This document shows positions 58,024 to 64,000 of a stretch of DNA of 64,000 bases, piece after piece. The translations under genes and the position numbers were made by a program. The DNA is from Lacrimispora sp. 210928-DFI.3.58 (GTDB taxonomy: Bacteria > Bacillota > Clostridia > Lachnospirales > Lachnospiraceae): the NCBI RefSeq assembly GCF_020554865.1, contig NZ_JAJCIC010000005.1:124001-188000 (forward strand). The letters are read 5' to 3'. The notes beneath the pieces were generated by a model. It had not been told where the DNA came from, did no database searches, and was given only the letters and a program-made list of their open reading frames with translations. Numbering within the stretch: the first letter of the stretch is position 1; each line of letters begins with the position of its first letter.

Positions 58024-58908
58024 ATGAACACACGGCAGATAGAGTACATCTTAGAGATCGCAAATGAACGGAACATGCAGCGGGCAGCTCAGAAAATGTT
58101 TGTTTCCCAGTCCACCCTCAGTCAGACGCTGGCGAAATTGGAGAAGGAATTAAATTGTCAGCTGTTTACAAGGAATATTCGTGAAATGATTCCGACAAGG
58201 GCAGGAGAAGTTTATATCCGGGCAGCAAAAGAAATGCTGGATATCAAAAAAGCAGCATATGAAGAGATCGCCAGGATCGCAAATGTTTCTCAGAAAAATT
58301 ACCGCATTGGTATTTCCTCCCATGAAGGCATGGACCGGTTCCTGGTTGCTTCCGGGCATCTGCAGAAGACATATAAGGATATCGATATCCATGCGATCGA
58401 GGACAACTTTGACGGACTTCTGGAAAAATTGATGCAGAAGAAATTGACATTTGCGATCACTACCTGCGATTCCGTTCAAATGCTCCCGCTGCCGCACAAG
58501 GTACTCAAATGTGAGGAGATAAAGCTGGTTGCGCCGGAAGGCTGGCATCCGCAAGGATTGGAATTCTGCCCAAATGAAGTGAATTGGACACAGCTAAAGA
58601 GGGAGCGGCTGATCCTTCCTCTTCCCAGATCGACCACAAGAACCATGGTGGACAAGGCATTAAAGCAGCATGATATCCGCCCTATCATTGCGATGGAAAT
58701 AGGCAATGTCGAGTCTACTCTGAAATTTGTGAGCCAGGGAAATGGCATTAGTTATCTGCCGGAGAGTCTTTTGACAGATAAGACAGGGTACTATTTCCTG
58801 TCAATGAAGCCGAAGCTGCTCCGGCATCTGGTGGTGATCTATAACGAGGGCACGGATGAGGACCCTATTGTACACCGTTTTATGGAATTATTAACAAATG
58901 CAGAATAG
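58024..58908 (+). CDS. LysR family transcriptional regulator
   Basis: A 294-residue LysR-type regulator. The N-terminal winged helix is MNTRQIEYILEIANERNMQR with SQSTLSQTLAKLEKELNCQL; the effector-binding domain (residues ~90-290) has FDGLLEKLMQKKLTFAITTC and SQGNGISYLPESLL. The start at 58024 is nine bases after GGGGAG; an ATG two codons earlier is too close. It lies upstream of, and in the same direction as, a sugar-acid operon. A 38-bp dyad between them is the likely binding site. The inducer is probably KDG, KDPG or a related keto acid. Confidence 0.92.
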   Translation: MNTRQIEYILEIANERNMQRAAQKMFVSQSTLSQTLAKLEKELNCQLFTRNIREMIPTRAGEVYIRAAKEMLDIKKAAYEEIARIANVSQKNYRIGISSHEGMDRFLVASGHLQKTYKDIDIHAIEDNFDGLLEKLMQKKLTFAITTCDSVQMLPLPHKVLKCEEIKLVAPEGWHPQGLEFCPNEVNWTQLKRERLILPLPRSTTRTMVDKALKQHDIRPIIAMEIGNVESTLKFVSQGNGISYLPESLLTDKTGYYFLSMKPKLLRHLVVIYNEGTDEDPIVHRFMELLTNAE

Positions 58909-58914
58909 TCTGAG

Positions 58915-58950
58915 AGAGATTGCGGTCATAGCAGTCTCTTTTCTTTTTCT
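58915..58950 (+). terminator. Terminator of the LysR gene
   Basis: AGAGATTGC (58915-58923) pairs with GCAGTCTCT (58931-58939) with one wobble, followed by TTTTCTTTTTC. Confidence 0.8.
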
Positions 58951-58953
58951 GAA

Positions 58954-59018
58954 ATTGCGATAAGTTTTTCTAATAGCTCTTTATCACAATTTTCCATTGC
59001 AATAAGTTTTTGTGATAA
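58954..59018 (+). promoter_or_regulatory. Dyad operator and direct repeats upstream of the KDPG aldolase operon
   Basis: TTATCACAA (58981-58989) and TTGTGATAA (59010-59018) form a perfect inverted repeat whose centre coincides with the palindrome ATTGCAAT (58996-59003). ATTGCGATAAGTTTTT (58954-58969) recurs as ATTGCAATAAGTTTTT (58996-59011), offset by 42 bases, four helical turns. It lies about 20 bases upstream of the promoter. Confidence 0.65.
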
Positions 59019-59038
59019 TGTTCAATGATTATTAAGAA

Positions 59039-59068
59039 TTGGTAAAAATGTTTGTGCAATATTATAAT
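59039..59068 (+). promoter_or_regulatory. Promoter of the KDPG aldolase/TRAP operon
   Basis: TTGGTA (59039-59044), an 18-base spacer, TATAAT (59063-59068). The weak -35 suits activator dependence. Confidence 0.6.
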
Positions 59069-59140
59069 AGAATCAGATTTGAGACAGAGATCAAAAATCA
59101 TTCACGTGAATTATAAGTTCTATTTTCAGGAGGAAAAGAT

Positions 59141-59791
59141 ATGGAAGACAGAAATGCTGTACAGGATCTCATGGAGGCAAAGCTGGTAGCGATCTTCAGA
59201 GGCGTACCTGCAGAGAAAGCAGCCGATGTGGCAAAAGCATTAAAAGAAGGAGGCGTAAAATTTTTTGAAGTCTGCCTAAACCAGAGCAGCCGGGATATAA
59301 AGGGAGAGTTTCAAAAACAGTTTGAGGCTGTGAAGCAGGTGGTCGGCGAAGACGGTTATGTGGGAGCCGGAACGGTTCTTACCGTTGAACAGGTGGATTT
59401 TGTGAAGGAAATGGGTGGAGAGATGATCGTCTCCCCGTGTACGGATGAGAATATCATCCGAAGGGCAAAAGAACTGGGAATGGTGTGCATCCCAGGTGCT
59501 ATGACACCTACGGAAGTCCATAACGCCTATGTAGCAGGAGCAGACGTGGTAAAGATGTATGTTGTTGAAGAGCCCCACTATATACAGATGTTAAAAGGTC
59601 CGCTGGGCCACATTCCTCTCCAGATCACATGCAATGTAAGTACAGAAACCATTCCCGAATTTTTAAAGGCAGGGGTCAAAGCCTTTGGAACAAAGGCAAT
59701 GCTTCCGGATGCATTAGTAAACGCAGGGGACTATGCAGGAATTAAAGAAAAAGCGCAGAAGTTTGTTGAAGCAATCAAAAAGGCATCATAA
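59141..59791 (+). CDS. KDPG/KHG-type aldolase
   Basis: A 216-residue class I aldolase that splits 2-keto-3-deoxy-6-phosphogluconate (or 4-hydroxy-2-oxoglutarate) to pyruvate and an aldehyde. The Schiff-base Lys138 is in GADVVKMYV; Glu43 (FFEVCLN), Arg20 (AIFRGV) and the GAGTVLTVEQ phosphate-side loop are in place. The phosphate-proximal PG segment is VCIPGAMTPTE. Length and fold match the family. AGGAGG lies before the start. It opens an operon with a YhcH protein and a TRAP importer and is probably induced by the upstream LysR protein. Confidence 0.92.
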   Translation: MEDRNAVQDLMEAKLVAIFRGVPAEKAADVAKALKEGGVKFFEVCLNQSSRDIKGEFQKQFEAVKQVVGEDGYVGAGTVLTVEQVDFVKEMGGEMIVSPCTDENIIRRAKELGMVCIPGAMTPTEVHNAYVAGADVVKMYVVEEPHYIQMLKGPLGHIPLQITCNVSTETIPEFLKAGVKAFGTKAMLPDALVNAGDYAGIKEKAQKFVEAIKKAS

Positions 59792-59803
59792 AGGAGGAGG
59801 TAT

Positions 59804-60268
59804 ATGATATATTCATCGTTTCGCGCAAATGACGATCTGAAGAAATATCCAGAAGCAGTCAGAACAGCACTTGAGTATCTGAAGTCCAAAGATTTTACAA
59901 AAATGGAGGTAGGAACTTATCCGATCCAGGGCAAAGACATCTATGCACTGGTCCAGGAGATCACCACCTGCCCCATTGGACAAAGACGGGCAGAAGTGCA
60001 CAAGCAATATCTGGATATCCAGTATCTTTGCACAGGAGAAGAAACATATGGTGTTGCACCGGATGTGGGCCAGGATACCATAACGGAATCAAAAGAGCAG
60101 AATGATATTTACTTTTTTGATTCTGTAAAGGAGGAAACATTTATCACGCTGAAAGGCGGCGACTATCTGGTCCTGTTCCCGGAAGATATCCACAGGCCTG
60201 GCTTGATGGTGGAAGAACCGGCAAAGATCAAAAAAGTAGTTGTGAAGGTTAATATGGATCTTATCTAA
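59804..60268 (+). CDS. YhcH/YjgK/YiaL family protein (DUF386)
   Basis: A 154-residue cupin-like protein of the YhcH/EbgC family. Signatures are the EVHKQYLDIQYLCTGEE block, with the metal-binding His, and the second-strand DYLVLFPEDIHRPGLMV block with the second His. Family members accompany sugar-acid and sialic-acid operons and are proposed to be anomerases or epimerases of small sugar acids. It starts 13 bases after the aldolase gene, with AAGGAGG upstream. Here it may set the anomeric form of the imported acid before catabolism. Confidence 0.9.
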   Translation: MIYSSFRANDDLKKYPEAVRTALEYLKSKDFTKMEVGTYPIQGKDIYALVQEITTCPIGQRRAEVHKQYLDIQYLCTGEETYGVAPDVGQDTITESKEQNDIYFFDSVKEETFITLKGGDYLVLFPEDIHRPGLMVEEPAKIKKVVVKVNMDLI

Positions 60269-60290
60269 AGAAAATAAGGGGGATTACGAA

Positions 60291-61388
60291 ATGAAGAAAA
60301 TGATCAGACAAACTTGCTTTGGTATGGTAGCTATGATGGGAATCCTGATGCTTGCAGGCTGTGGTTCGGGGAATACCGGATCATCAAATACTAGCCAGAC
60401 AACGGCAGCCGCGGAACAGAAAGCGGATGCAGGAAATGATGTGGAAAGCGGCAGCCCTTCTATTGAAAAACTGACGCTTGTCACCACCACATCCCAGGTG
60501 ACCGGCGGCCCCACCCAGATGCTGCAGGAGGCGATCACGAAAGCCGCAGAGGGAAATGAAATGTTTGAATTTACCCATTATGACAACTCTACTCTGTTTA
60601 AATCCAGCGAGGAATTTCAGGCTTTGATGGATCATGATGTGGATATCGCATTTTTGCCGACCTCTTATCTGTATGATAACGGTGCTCTTTGGTGCGACAT
60701 GTATTCCATGACATATCTGTTTGACAGCCCGCAGCAGATCGCAGAGTTCTTTGATCCTTACAGCGAGACCGGAAAGACATTTGCACAGAAGGTATATGAT
60801 GAATTCCACTTCTGGCCGATCACTTCCTTTGATCTGAGCACACGAAATGTATGGCTGGCAAAGGACAAGGATGTCCGGACTCCGGATGATCTGAAGGGCA
60901 TACTCTGCCGTGTGCCAAACGGTGCTTCCTGGGTAAAAATGGGACAGTCCATTGGCGTTTCTGCGACCAGTCTGGATTCCAATGAGGTATATCTGGGCAT
61001 GCAGACAGGAACGATTGAAGCACAGGAAAACAATATGATCTCCTCCTATGCAAATGCACTCCAGGAGGTTACGAAGACGATCGTGCTGACTGGTCATCAA
61101 TATAACTTTAACCTGGTCTGCGTAGCAGGTGATGTGTGGGATGCCTTGAATGATGCGCAGAAGGATGAGCTGACCAGGGTCATTGTGGAGGCAGTGAAGG
61201 AAAATGATGCAGCAGTTCAGGCAAAAGAAGCCGATATTTTAAAGGAATGTGAAGAACGTGGAATCCGCATCCAGACGCCGGATGTGGAGGCGTTTAAAAC
61301 CTATGCACGCGAATTCTATCTCGCATCCGAGGAAGCAAAGGATTGGGATATGGATACCTATAATACCATCATCTCATCCGGAAACTAG
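60291..61388 (+). CDS. TRAP transporter solute-binding lipoprotein (DctP)
   Basis: A 365-residue binding lipoprotein: MKKMIRQ start, lipobox MLAGC, Ser/Thr/Ala linker. The DctP core includes DLKGILCRVPNGASWVKMGQ with the ligand-binding Arg, the SNEVYLGMQTGTIEAQENNM helix, and the C-terminal FYLASEEAKDWDMDTYN. It takes an acidic sugar outside the membrane for the DctQM pair that follows. It is distinct from the DctP at 33225-34307 (different loops), so the two TRAP systems probably use different substrates. Confidence 0.92.
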   Translation: MKKMIRQTCFGMVAMMGILMLAGCGSGNTGSSNTSQTTAAAEQKADAGNDVESGSPSIEKLTLVTTTSQVTGGPTQMLQEAITKAAEGNEMFEFTHYDNSTLFKSSEEFQALMDHDVDIAFLPTSYLYDNGALWCDMYSMTYLFDSPQQIAEFFDPYSETGKTFAQKVYDEFHFWPITSFDLSTRNVWLAKDKDVRTPDDLKGILCRVPNGASWVKMGQSIGVSATSLDSNEVYLGMQTGTIEAQENNMISSYANALQEVTKTIVLTGHQYNFNLVCVAGDVWDALNDAQKDELTRVIVEAVKENDAAVQAKEADILKECEERGIRIQTPDVEAFKTYAREFYLASEEAKDWDMDTYNTIISSGN

Positions 61389-61418
61389 CAGAGTCACTTG
61401 AGTGGAAAGGACGATAAG

Positions 61419-61943
61419 ATGTCAAAACAAGAAAATATGATGGATAAAATCCTCAATATCGTAGAACTCTGGATTCCGATCTCAGCCTTTTCCATCCTGT
61501 TTTTAACATTCTTCTGGGCAGTGTTTTCCAGGTATATCCTTGGCGATCCGTGCCTGTGGAGCACGGACGTGGAGCTGGCCTGCTATATATGGACCGTGCT
61601 TTTTTCTGCCTCCTATGTGATGAGAAAGGACAGGCATGTAAGGTTTACCATTGTCTATGATCTCCTCGGACCGGTGGCACAGTGGTGGATGCGGGTGATC
61701 AGCAATCTGTTGATTTCTGTTCCATTTGCAATCCTGGTCCTGCCTACCTGCCGGTATCTGATATCCCTCCGTACCATCAGCACTGCGCTGAAGGTGCCGC
61801 TAAAATACTACTATGCGCCCATGATCTGGTTTATTGTCAGTGTCATGCTCTATGCACTGAGGGATCTTTTGAAGGATATCAGGCTTTTAAAAGAGGCCGG
61901 AGGCTTTGAGGGGCTTAAGGACAACGGAAAGGAGGAAAATTAA
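61419..61943 (+). CDS. TRAP transporter small permease (DctQ)
   Basis: A 174-residue four-helix membrane subunit. The conserved STDVELACYIWTVLFSASYVM and RKDRHVRFTIVYDLL segments are seen. The start at 61419 follows AAAGGA by seven bases; a TTG at 61398 has no site. The C-terminal tail ends KDNGKEEN, and the next gene begins on the base after the stop. Confidence 0.9.
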   Translation: MSKQENMMDKILNIVELWIPISAFSILFLTFFWAVFSRYILGDPCLWSTDVELACYIWTVLFSASYVMRKDRHVRFTIVYDLLGPVAQWWMRVISNLLISVPFAILVLPTCRYLISLRTISTALKVPLKYYYAPMIWFIVSVMLYALRDLLKDIRLLKEAGGFEGLKDNGKEEN

Positions 61944-63233
61944 ATGGGCATTAGTTCAGGCGTAATTCTTTTCTTTGCCATGCTCGCAGTGGTTATGATT
62001 TTCCGGCTTCCGCTGGGCATAGGAATGATGTCAATGGGCATTGTTTACATGCTGCATACAGGACAGAATTTAAAGCTGGTGGCAACGAACGTACTCAGTA
62101 TGTACTATAACAACTATATTCTGATCGCAGTCCCTCTGTTCCTCTTTACGGCCAATGTTATGAATGCCGGAAAGATCACAAGTAAGATCTTTGATTTCTG
62201 CGATGCGATCGTAGGACAGCACAGAGGCGGACTTGCCTATGTCAATGTAGTGGCATCCCTGATCTTTGCAGGTATGTCCGGCTCTGCAACGGCAGATGCC
62301 TCTGGTCTGGGAAATATGGAGATCACTGAGATGAGAAAAAAGGGATATGACGGCGGATTCAGCTGTGCGATCACCGCGGCATCTGCGATCCTGAGCCCTA
62401 TTTTTCCGCCCAGTATTACCATGCTGCTGTATTCATCCCTGTCAGGTGCTCCGGTAGGAAAGCTCTTTATGGGTGGTATGATACCAGCGGTAGTCATGGT
62501 ATTGATCCTCTGCGGATATATCTTTGCTATTGCGAAAAAGAGAAATTTCCCTATGGGCAGGGTGCTTACGAAGCAGGAATTTATTTCCTATACCATCAGT
62601 GCGGTTCCGGCGCTGCTGACACCGGTGATCCTTTTAGGATGCATTTATACAGGTGTAGTGACACCAACAGAGGCAGGAGCCATTGCAGGAATCTATGCGC
62701 TTATCGTATCCTATGTAGTATACAGAGCCCTTTCGTTAAGGGACCTGGTTCAGATCTTAAAGGATACGGCGATCGGAATCGGTACAGTAGTCATCACAGT
62801 CGGCTGTGCTTCAATGATCCAGTATATTGCAGGATATGAGAAGATCCCGGTACTGTTTTCCGGCTTTGTACTGAATTTTGCACCAAATAAATATGTATTC
62901 CTGCTGATCATTAATGTCATGTTCCTGATCATGGGAATGTTCCTTGAGACAAATACGATCACATTGGTATTTCTTCCGATCATTCTTCCTCTGGTGAACC
63001 AGTTTGGAATTGACCTGGTGCATTTTGGAGTAATGTATTGTGTCAATGTTATGATCGGAATGGTATCGCCGCCTTACGGACAGCTTCTGTTTGTTACCTC
63101 TGCTGTCTCCGGCGTTAAGATTGCAAATATTGTAAAAGAGCTGCTGCCTATGATCGGGCTGTTAGTAATCTTTGTATTTTTAGTAGCATTTATTCCGGGA
63201 ATTGTTACATTCCTTCCGAACTTATTGCTTTAA
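61944..63233 (+). CDS. TRAP transporter large permease (DctM)
   Basis: A 429-residue, ~12-helix translocation subunit. Signatures are NVMNAGKITSKIFDFCDA, FAGMSGSATADASGLGNMEI and SPIFPPSITMLLYS, with IVTFLPNLLL at the end. It is translationally coupled to DctQ. It is a paralogue of the DctM at 31362-32642 but clearly diverged. The operon context (KDPG aldolase, YhcH, HpcH aldolase) points to a 2-keto-3-deoxy acid or a uronate/aldonate as the transported compound. Confidence 0.93.
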   Translation: MGISSGVILFFAMLAVVMIFRLPLGIGMMSMGIVYMLHTGQNLKLVATNVLSMYYNNYILIAVPLFLFTANVMNAGKITSKIFDFCDAIVGQHRGGLAYVNVVASLIFAGMSGSATADASGLGNMEITEMRKKGYDGGFSCAITAASAILSPIFPPSITMLLYSSLSGAPVGKLFMGGMIPAVVMVLILCGYIFAIAKKRNFPMGRVLTKQEFISYTISAVPALLTPVILLGCIYTGVVTPTEAGAIAGIYALIVSYVVYRALSLRDLVQILKDTAIGIGTVVITVGCASMIQYIAGYEKIPVLFSGFVLNFAPNKYVFLLIINVMFLIMGMFLETNTITLVFLPIILPLVNQFGIDLVHFGVMYCVNVMIGMVSPPYGQLLFVTSAVSGVKIANIVKELLPMIGLLVIFVFLVAFIPGIVTFLPNLLL

Positions 63234-63269
63234 TTGTTATCACACATTTTGATTGATAGGAGAAAACGT

Positions 63270-64000
63270 ATGAGAGAGAATATTATCAAAAAGAAGCTGG
63301 CTGAGGGAAAAACATTATGCGGCATGGGAGTATTTTCCCAGAGCGCAGCGATCATTGAAATGATCGGTTACTGTGGATTTGATTTCATTTTTCTTGAAAC
63401 GGAACATACTCCGGTTCCTGTTGCATCTGAGCTGCGTGATCTGATCGCGATTGCAAACGAAGCAGGACTTGGTGTTGTATGCCGTGTAAAGGCAAATGAT
63501 GAGGTCATGATCCGCCAGGCATTTGAGTTCGGTGCGGATGCGGTTGTTGTTCCACACTGCCGTACTGCAGAGGACGTCCGCCAGATGGTCCGTGCGGCAA
63601 AGTTCCCGCCTTATGGTGTGAGAGGCGCATGCAGCGATGTGAGAGCTGCCCATTATGGATGCGATGAGGATTACAATTATCAGGACTTTATCAAGTGGTC
63701 CAATGAAAATACCCTGTGTGTGGCATTGGCAGAGGATCCGGAGTTCTTTGACAATATGGAAGAAATCTTGTCTGTGCCAGGGCTTGATATGGTCAACTTA
63801 GGGCCTTCTGACCTTTCTCTGGCCCTGGGCAAGCCGGACTGCTATAACCTGGACATGCCGGAAGTAAAGACAAGATTTGAAAAGCTCTATAAGGCGGCAA
63901 AGGAGCATGGAATTCCATTAATGGGGCCGGTTGCACCGCCAACCTATGAGCGTATGAAAGAGATGAAGGAAAATGGTCTGAGAATGGCGATCCTGAGGAA
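63270..64000 (+). CDS. HpcH/HpaI family aldolase, 3' truncated by window edge
   Basis: A frame of at least 243 residues running off the window. It begins MRENIIKKKLAEGKTLCGMG seven bases after AGGAG. Signatures are FLETEHTPVP (catalytic His46), PPYGVRGACSDVR, ALAEDPEFF in place of the usual Glu-Thr metal segment, and NLGPSDLSLALG. It would cleave a keto-deoxy acid to pyruvate plus an aldehyde. It is the second aldolase in this operon besides the KDPG type, and a relative of the gene at 7812-8603. The two operon aldolases may act on phosphorylated and non-phosphorylated forms. Confidence 0.88.
   Translation, partial: MRENIIKKKLAEGKTLCGMGVFSQSAAIIEMIGYCGFDFIFLETEHTPVPVASELRDLIAIANEAGLGVVCRVKANDEVMIRQAFEFGADAVVVPHCRTAEDVRQMVRAAKFPPYGVRGACSDVRAAHYGCDEDYNYQDFIKWSNENTLCVALAEDPEFFDNMEEILSVPGLDMVNLGPSDLSLALGKPDCYNLDMPEVKTRFEKLYKAAKEHGIPLMGPVAPPTYERMKEMKENGLRMAILR

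Overview
The window looks like a chromosomal segment of an anaerobic, spore-forming gut Clostridium of the Lachnospiraceae (Clostridium cluster XIVa) type. The evidence is a roughly half-G+C genome with AGGAGG ribosome sites, a pth-mfd-spoVT sporulation neighbourhood, a metG-tatD-rsmA housekeeping run, many lipoprotein-dependent ABC and TRAP importers with their own sugar-acid enzymes, and an oleate hydratase. No rRNA, tRNA, CRISPR array, phage or intact transposase gene was seen. All family assignments are from reading the sequence, not from database searches.

Layout. (1) 1-10485, plus strand: a glycan/uronate utilisation operon, entered inside the solute-binding protein gene. It has two CUT1-type permeases, a GH88 unsaturated glucuronyl hydrolase, a DUF2264 protein, a discoidin-like protein, a degenerate aldo/keto reductase, an HpcH/HpaI aldolase, a TIM-barrel sugar isomerase and a D-2-hydroxyacid dehydrogenase. 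No ATPase is encoded, so a shared MsmX-like ATPase is expected. (2) 10574-15027: a lipoprotein, a COG2509-type flavoprotein and a monofunctional GT51 glycosyltransferase, separated by copies of a ~110-bp dispersed repeat (called R1 here). (3) 15417-28992: pth and mfd, then an island (19738-28345) before spoVT. The island has a TM1266-type hydrogenase-system regulator, a three-gene nitrogenase-like set (NifH-, NifD- and NifK-like), a FecB/FecCD/FecE-type ABC importer and a HydE-like radical SAM protein. This is the most unusual system in the window. (4) 29077-37296, mainly minus strand: a TRAP importer with two Gfo/Idh/MocA oxidoreductases, a divergent AraC regulator, and a DUF885 lipoprotein peptidase. 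(5) 37417-41806: an HxlR regulator divergent from a nucleotide-sugar-epimerase-like gene and two tandem SLC13-type permeases. (6) 42004-50342: metG, traX-like, tatD, an Rpn-type nuclease gene with a 24-bp minisatellite, rsmA, oleate hydratase and a zinc-ribbon protein. (7) 50428-57675: a glycerophosphodiesterase remnant, MgtC, a metallo-beta-lactamase-fold protein and a UgpBAE-like importer, divergent from a LacI-type regulator fused to a whole solute-binding-protein domain. (8) 57686-57937: a 252-bp non-coding element with perfect 47-bp terminal inverted repeats. (9) 58024-64000: a LysR regulator and a sugar-acid operon (KDPG aldolase, YhcH, TRAP importer, HpcH/HpaI aldolase) that runs off the window.

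The genes form several 'import, then cleave to pyruvate or an aldehyde' modules, each with its own regulator: LacI-SBP fusion, AraC, HxlR or LysR. In three SBP-permease operons a hairpin follows the binding-protein gene, which would give more binding protein than permease. The nitrogenase-like island keeps the NifH [4Fe-4S] and nucleotide residues. By eye it has lost half of the P-cluster cysteines and both FeMo-cofactor ligands, so it is probably a reductase of something other than N2, with a substrate, metal or cofactor brought in by the linked importer.
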